Source: a virus. From it: a stretch of DNA of 22,400 nt. The position numbers and the translations under genes were made by a program. The stretch is from positions 1 through 22,400 of the IMG/VR virus record IMGVR_UViG_3300042006_000036. The stretch is one strand, 5' to 3'. This document shows positions 1-7,513 of this stretch, in pieces. The notes beneath the pieces are model-generated. The model was not told the DNA's origin, searched no databases, and worked only from the letters and a program-made list of their open reading frames with translations. The number at the start of each line of letters is the position of its first letter. Position 1 is the stretch's first letter.

Positions 1-308
1 TAGGCGGGCTGCTCTGGCTTCGCAAGTTCCTATCTAAAGACGCGACCGATCGGGCCATGGATAACGCCGATATCGGTACGCTGCGCCGGCTCAATGAGCT
101 GCTGAACCAAGAGCGCTCAGCCCGTAAAGAAGCCGAGGCCCGCGCCGATCAGTTCGCGAAAGAGCGGAACGATCTCGCCGCGGCAGTTGGCAGGATGGAA
201 GGGAAGATTGAAGCCCTCACCAGCCAGGTCGGGCAACTCACCGAGCGCGTCACGCTGCAGAGCGAAGAGATCCACCGCCTGCGCACCAAGCTTGGAGGTA
301 TCGCCTGA
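1..308 (+). CDS. Partial membrane/coiled-coil phage protein, 5' end outside window
   Basis: The reading frame is open to the left edge: the first full codon is at position 3 and the visible part begins GGLLWLRKFLSKD before an internal Met at 57. The true start therefore lies upstream and the ATG at 57 is probably internal. The visible N-terminus looks like the end of a transmembrane helix followed by a basic stretch. The rest (about 80 residues) is a charged heptad-rich coiled coil (LNELLNQERSARKEAEARAD and onward). I do not recognise a specific family. A single helix plus coiled coil next to the packaging genes is common in Pseudomonas phages, and a holin or lysis-accessory role is possible but unproven. 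Its stop overlaps the next start by one base (TGATG), so the two are probably translationally coupled. Confidence 0.7.
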   Translation, partial: GGLLWLRKFLSKDATDRAMDNADIGTLRRLNELLNQERSARKEAEARADQFAKERNDLAAAVGRMEGKIEALTSQVGQLTERVTLQSEEIHRLRTKLGGIA

Positions 309-625
309 TGGACAGATGCGCACTGGAATTCATTGCTCGCAGGTGGTGGAGGCGGGCTGAGGTCTGGGCCATTGCCGTGCTGCTGGTTGGTGGTGGTGCT
401 GTGCTTGGCTACCAGGTCAGCTACTGGTCGCTCGCAGATAAGCAGGGCAAGCAGGTCGAAGACATTCGAAAGGCCTATGACACAGCCATGGAAGAGCGGG
501 ACAAGCGCCTCGAAGAGCTGACCCGAAAGACTGGGACGGCCGCCGACAAGGCCACCAAGGCCGCAACCACTGCTGCCCAGGCAGCAGACAAGGCGGATGA
601 AGCTCTCAACCGAGTGAATCAGTAA
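308..625 (+). CDS. Small membrane protein with C-terminal coiled coil
   Basis: This 105-residue protein has a basic N-terminus (ARRWWRR), one hydrophobic segment at about residues 18-38 (VWAIAVLLVGGGAVLGY), then a charged helical region and an Ala/Lys-rich tail (about residues 75-105) with regular heptads. The predicted form is a single-pass inner-membrane protein with a long helical domain. Its start overlaps the upstream stop by one base and its own stop overlaps the next start the same way. No enzyme motif is visible. No other holin candidate is seen next to the endolysin at the far end of the window, so this gene and its upstream neighbour are the best candidates for the membrane part of lysis. 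That is inference only. Confidence 0.75.
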   Translation: MDRCALEFIARRWWRRAEVWAIAVLLVGGGAVLGYQVSYWSLADKQGKQVEDIRKAYDTAMEERDKRLEELTRKTGTAADKATKAATTAAQAADKADEALNRVNQ

Positions 626-840
626 TGGCAGCTACCAGCACATTTCATCATTACAACGATGGCCGTGGCCGTCGGCGTGTGTACGTCAACGGCTACGAGG
701 TATCGCACGTCAAGTGGTGCGACACCGACAAAGGTGTAGCCGTCTATTGCCCACTACCTTTGCGGCTTAAGCGGCCAGGCTCTGATGAGGTCTATACCAG
801 GCGCTTGCGTGGTGTAGTCACAGTAGAAAGGATGGACTGA
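625..840 (+). CDS. Small conserved phage protein, function unknown
   Basis: This 71-residue soluble protein has a predicted beta-rich pattern (RRRVYVNGYEVSHVKWCDTD, then GVAVYCPLPL and a basic RRLRGVVTVERMD end). Short 'RVYVNG' proteins of this kind occur in Pseudomonas phage genomes near the terminase genes, but I know of no assigned function. The gene sits in a chain of genes that overlap by exactly one base (TAATG at its start, TGATG at its end), which supports it being real despite its size. No signal peptide or membrane segment is visible. Confidence 0.65.
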   Translation: MAATSTFHHYNDGRGRRRVYVNGYEVSHVKWCDTDKGVAVYCPLPLRLKRPGSDEVYTRRLRGVVTVERMD

Positions 841-1040
841 TGGCTTGCAGTGGATGCGCCGCCAGGCGCGAATGGTTCAACAAGATGACGAGGCTGGCAT
901 ATGAGCGAGCAGGAAAACTATTCAGACCAGATCAAGAAGGTGAGTCCGCAGAAGGGCGACCTGTTGGTGGTGACGAGCCCGCATCCCCTGACGTTGGAGC
1001 AGCGGAAAAGGATGTCGGAGAGCCTGTCACCCCTGGTTGA
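840..1040 (+). CDS. Small Cys-motif phage protein
   Basis: The 66-residue product begins MACSGCAARREWFNKM, a Cys-x2-Cys motif followed by a basic helix. Short proteins with this N-terminus are common in Pseudomonas phages just upstream of the HNH/terminase genes. Its ATG overlaps the upstream stop by one base (TGATG), the same coupling used by the two genes before it. From base 901 onward it shares DNA with the next gene in another frame for 140 bases. Its C-terminal half is acidic and Pro/Gly-rich, as expected of a region shaped by the overlapping frame. The CxxC might bind a metal, but two cysteines alone would not form a full site in a monomer. Function unknown. Confidence 0.55.
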   Translation: MACSGCAARREWFNKMTRLAYERAGKLFRPDQEGESAEGRPVGGDEPASPDVGAAEKDVGEPVTPG

Positions 1041-1260
1041 TCGACTGGGTGTTCAGATGCTTGTGCTTGATGGTGGTGCGACTGCTCAGTTGCAGCCCGG
1101 TATGCAAGGCCTGCTGGATGAGCAGAAGAAGCAGACAGCGATCCTCGAGCGGATGGCCGAGCAGCAAAGCCTGTTGATCCAGGCGCTGGCAGAGGATCAG
1201 GGCGAGCAAGACCCTGATGCTCGCCCGCTGACGTACATGGATGGCACCCCGTGCCGCTGA
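901..1260 (+). CDS. Conserved phage protein upstream of HNH gene
   Basis: This 119-residue protein starts MSEQENYSDQIKKV. The ATG at 901 has a GAGG at 890-893 with 7-base spacing. Residues about 15-65 look like a compact alpha/beta unit (GDLLVVTSPHPLTLEQRKRM, then LGVQMLVLDGGATAQL). Residues 70-105 form a Gln/Glu-rich helix (LLDEQKKQTAILERMAEQQS) likely to be a coiled coil. I associate this type of protein with Pseudomonas siphophage packaging regions but know of no experimental function. It overlaps the Cys-motif gene by 140 bases in a different frame and the HNH gene by 10 bases at its end. Confidence 0.7.
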   Translation: MSEQENYSDQIKKVSPQKGDLLVVTSPHPLTLEQRKRMSESLSPLVDRLGVQMLVLDGGATAQLQPGMQGLLDEQKKQTAILERMAEQQSLLIQALAEDQGEQDPDARPLTYMDGTPCR

Positions 1261-1625
1261 GACCGCAGAAGCCGTGCAATGCCCAGGGCTGCAACACCCT
1301 GACCCGTAACCCTCGGTACTGTGATGATCACGCTCACCTACTCAAGAGCTCGACCTGGGCGAAGCCCCGAGAGAGCAGCACCAAGCGCCACTACAACTAT
1401 AAGTGGCAGCAGGCCCGGGCTGGTTGGCTGGCCAAGCATCCGCTGTGCAGATGCTGCGAGCAGGGAGGCAAGGTGGTCGCGGCGACGGATGTTGACCACA
1501 TCATCCCGCACAAAGGTGACATGACCCTGTTCTGGGATCGTGACAACTGGCAGAGCCTGTGTGGTCCGTGCCACTCCAGCAAAACGGCCTCCGAGGACGG
1601 TGGTTTCGGCAATTCCCGGCGCTGA
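1251..1625 (+). CDS. HNH endonuclease (packaging-associated)
   Basis: The product is 124 residues with a GTG start, MPLRPQKPCN onward. The HNH fold is clear: D82-H83 in DVDHIIPHKGD, N99 in WDRDNWQSLC and H108 in CGPCHSSK. The Cys cluster CRCC (66-69) with C104-x2-C107 probably forms the structural zinc site. A second Cys/His cluster lies in the N-terminus (C9, C14, C24, H27). HNH proteins next to terminase genes are known in HK97 (gp74) and many cos phages, where they stimulate cleavage at cos by the terminase. The position immediately before the candidate cos region and TerS fits that role. The GTG has no strong Shine-Dalgarno and overlaps the upstream gene by 10 bases, so translation is probably coupled. 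Confidence 0.9.
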   Translation: MPLRPQKPCNAQGCNTLTRNPRYCDDHAHLLKSSTWAKPRESSTKRHYNYKWQQARAGWLAKHPLCRCCEQGGKVVAATDVDHIIPHKGDMTLFWDRDNWQSLCGPCHSSKTASEDGGFGNSRR

Positions 1626-1784
1626 AAACAGAAAAATGGCCGAAAAGCAGTGGAAAACGACCAAATGAGAACGATTTGCGCAGAAAGGGAGGGGGAGGGT
1701 CGAAAGTCTGGGCCTTTTCGCTTCTAGACCGCGCCCTCAATCGTTTTTTTACACCCGCGAAATTAAAAATTCAGGAGTTGCGCG
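1626..1784 (+). other. Candidate cos/packaging-start region (G-rich motif 1687-1712)
   Basis: This is the only sizeable non-coding gap before the capsid genes, and it lies between the HNH gene and the small terminase gene, where cos lies in many phages of this type. It contains a strongly purine/G-rich tract at 1687-1700 running into GGTCGAAAGTCTGGG (1698-1712), with AT-rich sequence at 1740-1770 before the TerS Shine-Dalgarno (AGGAG, 1773-1777). The motif resembles G-rich cos cores I remember from HNH-containing cos phages, but I cannot identify the nick positions or overhang length. The alternative is a plain leader region. Confidence 0.45.
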
Positions 1785-2270
1785 ATGGGAGGCACCGCCA
1801 CGGTCGCCGGCCGTGGTCGCAAACCCAAGCCAACGGCCAAAAAAGCGCTCGCCGGAAACCCAGGCAAGCGCGCGCTGAACACAGCCGAGCCGCAGTTTTC
1901 AAAGATCACCCAGATCGATCCGCCCGAGTGGTTCACCCCTCGGGCCGCCACCATGTGGAACATGATTGTCCCTGAGCTGCTGCGCGAGAACGTGGTGGCT
2001 ATCACGGACCTGCACAACGTCGAGGCCTTCTGTAGCGCCTACGACAACTGGCGGCTGGCCCAAGAGTCGATCCAGCAGCATGGCATCGTCGTTACCGGTG
2101 CCACCGGTGGCCCGATGAAGAACCCCGCACTTACCGCCGCCAATGAAACGATGCGCCAGATGGTTACGTTCGGTTCGATGCTGGGCTTGGACCCGGCGAG
2201 CCGCACACGGCTGATCGGCGGCAACAAGGAGAAAGAAACCAACGAATTTGCCAACCTGCTGAGAACCTGA
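1785..2270 (+). CDS. terS: Terminase small subunit, P27 family
   Basis: The 161-residue protein opens with a basic glycine-rich tail ([19 protein letters not shown]), followed by the P27-type sequence with [20 protein letters not shown], a Tyr-rich helix ([15 protein letters not shown]) and the conserved GGPMKNPAL and [11 protein letters not shown] segments. This family forms a ring that recognises the packaging site and hands DNA to the large subunit. The length is typical. The ATG has a good AGGAG seven bases upstream, after the 159-base gap that probably holds cos. The gene ends with a one-base overlap (TGATG) into the large subunit gene, so the two are probably made together. Confidence 0.92.
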   Translation: MGGTATVAGRGRKPKPTAKKALAGNPGKRALNTAEPQFSKITQIDPPEWFTPRAATMWNMIVPELLRENVVAITDLHNVEAFCSAYDNWRLAQESIQQHGIVVTGATGGPMKNPALTAANETMRQMVTFGSMLGLDPASRTRLIGGNKEKETNEFANLLRT

Positions 2271-3997
2271 TGACCAAATCTGCCCATCCCAATGTCGACA
2301 AGGCGACGGCGTGGGGTCGGTCATTGCTTCGCGGTAACGTCCCGGCGTGCCGTTATATCCACCAGGCGGTGCAGCGTCACTTCGACGACCTGGCCGCCAG
2401 TCGCAAGCGTGGGTTCAAATACAAGTTCGACGCTGCCAAAGCTGAGAAGAAGCTCAGGCTGATCCAGCTTCTGCCACACACGAAAGGCGAGTGGGCATTC
2501 AAGCGTCAGCTGATTAGCCTTGAGCCCTGGCAGTTGTTCGGCCTGGCCGTCACGTTTGGTTGGGTCAAAAAGAAAGGCGGCCACCGTCGGTTCCGTGAAA
2601 GCTACTGGGAAGTGCCACGAAAGAACGGCAAATCCGTTGTCGCAGGCGGCGTGGGCATCAGCATGTTCGTTGCCGACGGCGAGTTCGGCGCCGAAGTGTA
2701 TGCCGGTGCGACCACCGAGAAGCAGGCGTGGGAGGTATTCCGCCCGGCCAAGTTGATGGTGAGCAAGTCGCCCATGCTGATTCAGGCCGCGGGCATCGAG
2801 GTCAACGCCTCGAACATGAACATCCCATCCGACTTCAGCCGCTTCGAACCACTCATTGGCAACCCAGGGGACGGCGCTTCACCCAGCTGCGCGATCGTCG
2901 ACGAATACCACGAACACCCAACGTCGGCCCAATACGACACCATGCTCACCGGTATGGGGGCACGCAGGCAGCCGCTGATGTTTATCATCACCACCGCCGG
3001 CGCCGATATCGAAGGCCCTTGCTACGACAAGCGCCGTCAGGTCGTTGAGATGCTGGCCGGCACCGTGCCTGACGAAGAGTTGTTCGGCTGGATATGGACG
3101 CTCGACGAAGGCGACGACTGGACCGATCCGAAGATGCTCGCCAAGGCCAACCCGAACCACGGCGTCTCGGTGTTCCAAGAGTACTTGGAGAGCCAGCAAG
3201 CCAGGGCGATACGTTCGGCGCGGTTCGCAAACACCTTCAAAACGAAGCACTTAAACCTTTGGGTGAGTGCAAAGTCCGGCTTCTTCAACATGGAAGACTG
3301 GAGATCCTGTGAAGACACCACGCTCACGCTCGAGCAGTTCGAGGGGCAGGAGTGGATCGCTGGTTTCGACTTGGCCCGCAAGCTGGACATGAACTCAAGG
3401 GCGCGCCTGTTTTGGCGAGTGATTGACGGGAAGATCCACTACTACAGTGTCGCGCCAAAGTTCTGGGTGCCCTATGACACCGCTTACGACAGCGACAACA
3501 AGCGCATGTCCGAACGGTTCCAAGCTTGGATCAATTCCAAGCATCTGGAAATCACCGATGGCGCCGAGATCGATTACCGCGAAATCTTCGAAGACACAAA
3601 GGAAGCCAATCACCAGGCGCCGGTCCGCGAGTGCCCGATTGACCCGCACGGCGCAACGGGCCTCAGCCACGATCTTGATGACGAAGGCTTCAGCCCGATC
3701 ACGATCACGCAGAACTACACCAACATGTCCGATCCCATGAAGGAGCTCGAGGCGGCCATCACCGCCGGCAGGTTCCATCACGATGGTCACCCGATCATGA
3801 CCTGGTGTATCGCCAACGTGATAGGCAAGAACATGCCTGGCAATGACGATGTCGTGCGGCCAATAAAGCAGGGTGACGACAACAAGATCGACGGCGCCGT
3901 GGCGCTGATCATGGCAGTGGGCAGAGTGCTCATTCTTGCCAACGACAACAGCGGCAACCTCAGCGACTACTTCGCGCAACCCATCATCATTGGATAA
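2270..3997 (+). CDS. terL: Terminase large subunit
   Basis: This is the 575-residue packaging motor and nuclease. An N-terminal ATPase domain holds a variant Walker A at about residues 115-122 (PRKNGKSV), a Walker B with catalytic Glu at about 207-211 ([10 protein letters not shown]) and a coupling motif ([10 protein letters not shown]) near 240. The C-terminal RNase H-like nuclease has acidic residues at about 366 ([13 protein letters not shown]), about 457 ([10 protein letters not shown]) and about 544 ([14 protein letters not shown]). This layout matches the Terminase_1/HK97 gp2 group in motifs and length. ATP hydrolysis drives DNA into the prohead at the portal, and the nuclease cuts the concatemer, here probably with the HNH protein's help. 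Confidence 0.96.
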   Translation: MTKSAHPNVDKATAWGRSLLRGNVPACRYIHQAVQRHFDDLAASRKRGFKYKFDAAKAEKKLRLIQLLPHTKGEWAFKRQLISLEPWQLFGLAVTFGWVKKKGGHRRFRESYWEVPRKNGKSVVAGGVGISMFVADGEFGAEVYAGATTEKQAWEVFRPAKLMVSKSPMLIQAAGIEVNASNMNIPSDFSRFEPLIGNPGDGASPSCAIVDEYHEHPTSAQYDTMLTGMGARRQPLMFIITTAGADIEGPCYDKRRQVVEMLAGTVPDEELFGWIWTLDEGDDWTDPKMLAKANPNHGVSVFQEYLESQQARAIRSARFANTFKTKHLNLWVSAKSGFFNMEDWRSCEDTTLTLEQFEGQEWIAGFDLARKLDMNSRARLFWRVIDGKIHYYSVAPKFWVPYDTAYDSDNKRMSERFQAWINSKHLEITDGAEIDYREIFEDTKEANHQAPVRECPIDPHGATGLSHDLDDEGFSPITITQNYTNMSDPMKELEAAITAGRFHHDGHPIMTWCIANVIGKNMPGNDDVVRPIKQGDDNKIDGAVALIMAVGRVLILANDNSGNLSDYFAQPIIIG

Positions 3998-4008
3998 TCG
4001 GAAGAACC

Positions 4009-4173
4009 ATGGATACAGGCCTGATCGTATTTATTCTGACGGCCGTGGTCGGACTGTGCCTGCTAGTTGGCGGCGTGTTTATTCTCGTCGGCGCCGGCTG
4101 GGCTTGTATCTCGGCCGCGGGCGCCTTACTGGTCGTGGCGGGCTTCATCCGCAAGGGGCTGACCAGTGAGTAA
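4009..4173 (+). CDS. Small two-helix membrane protein between TerL and portal
   Basis: This short gene codes for 54 residues beginning MDTGLIVFILTAVVGLCLL and ending FIRKGLTSE. Almost the whole chain is hydrophobic and forms two likely transmembrane helices (about residues 4-26 and 28-46) with a short basic C-terminus. The ATG follows a GGAAG (4000-4004) with a short spacing of four bases. The stop lies eight bases inside the portal gene (portal GTG at 4166), so it is probably coupled to portal translation. Tiny membrane proteins at this position occur in other Pseudomonas siphophages, but I know of no function. Candidates are docking of packaging to the membrane, a holin-like protein, or superinfection interference. 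Confidence 0.65.
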   Translation: MDTGLIVFILTAVVGLCLLVGGVFILVGAGWACISAAGALLVVAGFIRKGLTSE

Positions 4174-5503
4174 ACCTCTCAAAGCAGTGCTTCGTCAGGC
4201 CATGGTGAAGTCGGCCCAGCCTGGCATGGTCAAGTCTTCGCTGGCTGGCTGGGTTGGTAAGCGCATCGGGCTGGGTGACGGCGCCTTCTGGAACGGCTAC
4301 TACGGCGCCGATTCAGCATCCGGGAAGTCAGTCAGTCAGCAGACCGCGTTGCAGCTCTCCACAGTCTGGGCTTGTGTCCGGCTGATCGCCGAGACGCTTG
4401 CCACGTTGCCTATCGCGCTCTACGAAACCAAGAACGGCGCGCCGGTGGTGGCCAGCGCTCACCCCGTGCACCGGGTTATCAGCGTGCAGCCCAATGCGGA
4501 TCAGACCCCGGTCGAGTTCTGGGAGTGCGTGGTGGCCAGCCTGCTGCTTGGCGGCAATGGGTTTGTGCTGCCGCATCGCGTGCGTGGTGAGATTTCAAGC
4601 CTGGAGTTCCTGCTCCCGCAAACCGTATCCCCGCCGCGGCGACTGCCGACAGGCGAAGTGCAATACCGATACACGGATGCAGATGGCAAGCAGCAGACCA
4701 TCAATGACGACGAGATGATGCACATCCGTGGCTTCGGGACAGATCCGCTGTGCGGGCTGAGTCCGATTGCCATGGGCCGCAACATCTTCGGTGCCGCTAT
4801 GGCAGCTGATGAGTCAGCCGGGAAGATGTTTGCCAACGGCATGAAGCTGGGCGGTGTGCTCTCCACGGATCTGATCCTGAACCCGAAGCAGCGTGAAGAC
4901 ATTCGCGAGGACATGGCTGCAAAATTCGCGGGCGCAGTGAACACCGGCAAGACGATGGTGCTTGAGGCTGGCATGAAATATCAGCAGGTCTCGATGACGC
5001 CTGAAGACGCACAGATGCTGCAAACCCGGGCATTCAACGTCGAGGAAATTTGCCGCTGGTTCCGCGTACCGCCGCACATGGTTGGCCATACGCAGAACAA
5101 CACCAGCTGGGGCACCGGTATGGAGCAGCAGATGATTGGGTTTCTGACCTTCTCACTGCTGCCCTGGATGAAGCGCATCGAGCAGAGCATCAACCGATGG
5201 CTGCTTCGTCCTGATGAACGACGAACCTTCTACGCCAAGTTCAACCCTGAAGGATTGCTGCGTGCAGACAGCGCGGCCCGGGCGGCCTTTTACAGTTCCA
5301 TGACTCAGAACGGGATCTATACGCGTGACGACTGCCGGCTCAAGGAAAACCTTGAACCGATGGGCGGCAACGCGGCCAAGTTGACCGTGCAATCGAACAT
5401 GCTGCCCATCGATCAGCTGGGTGCCGGCGTCGACGACGGGCAGAAGGCCAGGTCTTCCTTGCTGGACTGGCTCAATGACACACCGAAAGGGAACCCCCAA
5501 TGA
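4166..5503 (+). CDS. Portal protein, HK97 family
   Basis: The 445-residue protein has the HK97 portal layout: a variable N-terminus, then SVSQQTALQLSTVWACVRLI with AETLATLPIALYE (stem/clip entry), MHIRGFGTDPLCGLSPI and FANGMKLGGVLSTD in the wing. The family signature EICRWFRVPPHMVG, followed by NTSWGTGMEQQMIGFL and a helix LLPWMKRIEQSINRWLL, marks the crown side. Twelve copies form the ring at one capsid vertex through which TerL pumps DNA. The GTG start has AAGGGG at 4153-4158 with good spacing and overlaps the small membrane gene by eight bases. It ends in an ATGA overlap with the protease gene. Confidence 0.95.
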   Translation: MSKPLKAVLRQAMVKSAQPGMVKSSLAGWVGKRIGLGDGAFWNGYYGADSASGKSVSQQTALQLSTVWACVRLIAETLATLPIALYETKNGAPVVASAHPVHRVISVQPNADQTPVEFWECVVASLLLGGNGFVLPHRVRGEISSLEFLLPQTVSPPRRLPTGEVQYRYTDADGKQQTINDDEMMHIRGFGTDPLCGLSPIAMGRNIFGAAMAADESAGKMFANGMKLGGVLSTDLILNPKQREDIREDMAAKFAGAVNTGKTMVLEAGMKYQQVSMTPEDAQMLQTRAFNVEEICRWFRVPPHMVGHTQNNTSWGTGMEQQMIGFLTFSLLPWMKRIEQSINRWLLRPDERRTFYAKFNPEGLLRADSAARAAFYSSMTQNGIYTRDDCRLKENLEPMGGNAAKLTVQSNMLPIDQLGAGVDDGQKARSSLLDWLNDTPKGNPQ

Positions 5504-6201
5504 AGCACAAAGCGCGGCCTATGCAGGTACGGTCCTTCGACTACGACGTCAAGGCCGTGAGCGAAGAGGGCATCTTCACCGGCTACGGGTCGGTGTTTGG
5601 TGTCGTCGACAGTTACAACGAGGTGGTGGCGCCTGGGGCGTTCCTGGAAAGCCTGGCTGAGGCAAAGTCCAAGGGGCGCTCATTCCCGGTGCTGTGGCAG
5701 CACAACACTGGCGAGCCGATCGGCAGCTGGGACACCGAGCAGCTTAAGGAAGATGAGCGGGGCCTGATCGGCGCTGGCGAACTCTGGCTCGACGATGCGC
5801 CATATGCACGGATCGCCTATCGCGGCATGAAGGCCCGAGCCATCACCGGCTTGTCCATCGGCTACTACGTCCGCGAGTCGAGCCGAGACGAGAAGACCGG
5901 CATCCGCACACTGACCAAATTGGACTTGGTCGAGATTTCCATCGTGACCGTGCCGGCCAACGATGAGGCCCGCACCGACGTCATCAAGTCGAAGCTGGCC
6001 CATGGCGGCCTGCCGAGCCTTCCCGAATTTGAGCAGCTCCTGCGCGAGGCAGGCTTCTCGAAAACTCAGTCCGCGGTGATTGCCAATCGCGGCCTGAAGC
6101 ACATGCTCCGGAGCGAGTCCGAGGGCGACCAGGCTGAAACCCAAATTGCCAAGGCGCTGCATGAGCAGTTGAGCCAAGGCCTGACCCTCCCAACGTTCTG
6201 A
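5500..6201 (+). CDS. HK97-family prohead protease
   Basis: The 233-residue serine protease belongs to the U35 family. The herpes-assemblin-like fold carries His68 in LWQHNTGEPIGSW and Ser119 in GLSIGYYVRES, the expected spacing for the His/Ser pair. VEISIVTVPANDEART near residue 147 is the conserved closing strand. It enters the prohead, cuts the capsid protein's N-terminal scaffold domain and then digests itself. The C-terminal 60 residues (PEFEQLLREAGFSKTQ onward) are the usual 'EAGFS' tail. The start overlaps the portal stop (ATGA), and the capsid gene follows after a short 10-base gap. Confidence 0.95.
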   Translation: MKHKARPMQVRSFDYDVKAVSEEGIFTGYGSVFGVVDSYNEVVAPGAFLESLAEAKSKGRSFPVLWQHNTGEPIGSWDTEQLKEDERGLIGAGELWLDDAPYARIAYRGMKARAITGLSIGYYVRESSRDEKTGIRTLTKLDLVEISIVTVPANDEARTDVIKSKLAHGGLPSLPEFEQLLREAGFSKTQSAVIANRGLKHMLRSESEGDQAETQIAKALHEQLSQGLTLPTF

Positions 6202-6211
6202 GGAAGTACAA

Positions 6212-7459
6212 ATGCATAACTCGATGAGCAATTCTGCTCGCTCCGAATCCCGTCAGATGGAGCGCAAAGAGCGCGCTGACGATCAGATCGAGCTGAAGGA
6301 TGTGATGGCCGCGCTGAGCAAGCGCGATCAGGACATCAAAGCGTTCGCCGAAAAGGCGGGCGAAGAAATCAAGAGCCACGGCAAGATCCTGGACGACACC
6401 AAGACCATTCTCGATGGTCTGGTCAAATCAGGTCTGGGCCTGCAGGACCGCCTGAACGATGTCGAGCAAAAGCTCGCACGTCGCACCGGTGCGGGTGAAG
6501 AATCCGTGAAGTCCGTCGGCGAGCAGTTCACCGATGGTGAAGACTTCAAAGGGCTGGCCGAGAAAGGCCGTGGCATTGCGCGCATGCGCCTCAAGGCTGT
6601 CACCAGCATCACCAGCGGCACTACTGGCACTGGCGGCGTAGGCGTAGCGATCCAGCCAACTCGCGTGCCCGGAATCATCACTGGCCCGGAGCGTCCTTTC
6701 ACTATTCGCGACCTGATCATGCCAGGCCGTACCAGCTCCAACGCCATCGAATACGTCCGCGAATCTGGCTACCAGAACATGGCCGCGCCGGTGGGTGAGA
6801 CTTTGGCCAAGCCGCAGTCCGATCTGTCGTTCGAGTTGATCACCACCACGGTGAAAACCATCGCGCATTGGTTCCGTGCGTCGAAGCAGGTGCTGGCGGA
6901 TATCCCGCTGCTGCAAAGCTACATCGATGGTCGTGCGATCTATGGCCTGAAGTACGTCGAGGAAAACCAGATCCTCGCCGGCGACGGTACTGGCCAGAAC
7001 CTGCTCGGGCTGATTCCGCAGGCTACCGCGTTCGACAACGCCCTGCGCGCCGCAGGCGACACCAAGATCGACACCCTGCGTCGCGCCATCCTGCAGGTGC
7101 GTATTGCCGAGTACCGTGCCAGCGCCATCGCGCTCAACCCGATCGACTGGGCCGACATGGAACTGGCCAAGGACAGCACCGGTAGCTACATCTGGGTCAA
7201 CGTCCAGGATGGCGGGCAGCCACGTATGTGGCGTCTACCCGTCATCGATACCAACGCCGTTCCGGCTGGCGGTTTCCTGGTCGGCGCTTTCAACATCGCC
7301 GCTCAGGTTTTCGACCGCGAAGATGCAAACGTCGAAGTGTCGACCGAAGACGCGGACAACTTCACCAAGAACATGGTGACCATCCGCGCTGAAGAGCGTC
7401 TGGCTCTGGCCGTTTACCGGCCGCAGTCGTTCGTTTTCGGCCAATTCACCGCAGCGTAA
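6212..7459 (+). CDS. Major capsid protein, HK97 gp5 fold
   Basis: The 415-residue protein has a charged helical N-terminal delta (scaffold) domain of about 100 residues followed by the HK97 fold. KSVGEQF at residues 100-106 closely resembles the HK97 processing site, so cleavage between K100 and S101 by the upstream protease is likely (inference). Downstream are GVGVAIQPTRVPGIITG (N-arm), an E-loop region with GETLAKPQSDLSFE, the spine segment AHWFRASKQVLADIPLLQSYI, and GTGQNLLGL plus IALNPIDWADM in the A-domain. Whether Lys and Asn residues crosslink as in HK97 cannot be judged. Translation starts at ATG 6212 behind AGGAAG (6201-6206), a strong site suited to the most abundant virion protein. 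Confidence 0.95.
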   Translation: MHNSMSNSARSESRQMERKERADDQIELKDVMAALSKRDQDIKAFAEKAGEEIKSHGKILDDTKTILDGLVKSGLGLQDRLNDVEQKLARRTGAGEESVKSVGEQFTDGEDFKGLAEKGRGIARMRLKAVTSITSGTTGTGGVGVAIQPTRVPGIITGPERPFTIRDLIMPGRTSSNAIEYVRESGYQNMAAPVGETLAKPQSDLSFELITTTVKTIAHWFRASKQVLADIPLLQSYIDGRAIYGLKYVEENQILAGDGTGQNLLGLIPQATAFDNALRAAGDTKIDTLRRAILQVRIAEYRASAIALNPIDWADMELAKDSTGSYIWVNVQDGGQPRMWRLPVIDTNAVPAGGFLVGAFNIAAQVFDREDANVEVSTEDADNFTKNMVTIRAEERLALAVYRPQSFVFGQFTAA

Positions 7460-7476
7460 TTCAGCTGCGCCAAGTC

Positions 7477-7513
7477 AGGAGCATGCCCGGGTAACCGGGC
7501 ATGATCGGCAATG
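7477..7513 (+). promoter_or_regulatory. Structured ribosome binding site: hairpin between SD and start codon
   Basis: AGGAG (7477-7481) is directly followed by a perfect 9-bp inverted repeat, CATGCCCGG (7482-7490) and CCGGGCATG (7495-7503), closed by the loop GTAA, a GNRA-type tetraloop. Seven bases after the stem lies the ATG at 7511. In linear sequence the Shine-Dalgarno is 29 bases from the ATG, but with the hairpin folded the effective spacing is about seven. Phage T4 gene 38 is the established example of such a bridge. There is no T run, so it is not a terminator. It could also be an mRNA processing or stability element after the capsid gene. Confidence 0.6.

Noticed and set aside
1559-1975. 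138-codon + frame across the HNH-TerS gap
   Set aside because: It overlaps the HNH gene and TerS in other frames, is basic and of low complexity, and covers the candidate cos region.
3395-3979. Minus-strand open frame of 194 codons opposite TerL
   Set aside because: It falls entirely within the TerL nuclease domain on the other strand, with His/Val/Asp-rich shadow composition and no motif.
7482-7503. Hairpin after the capsid gene read as a terminator
   Set aside because: No T run follows, and the stem is positioned exactly between a Shine-Dalgarno and a start codon.
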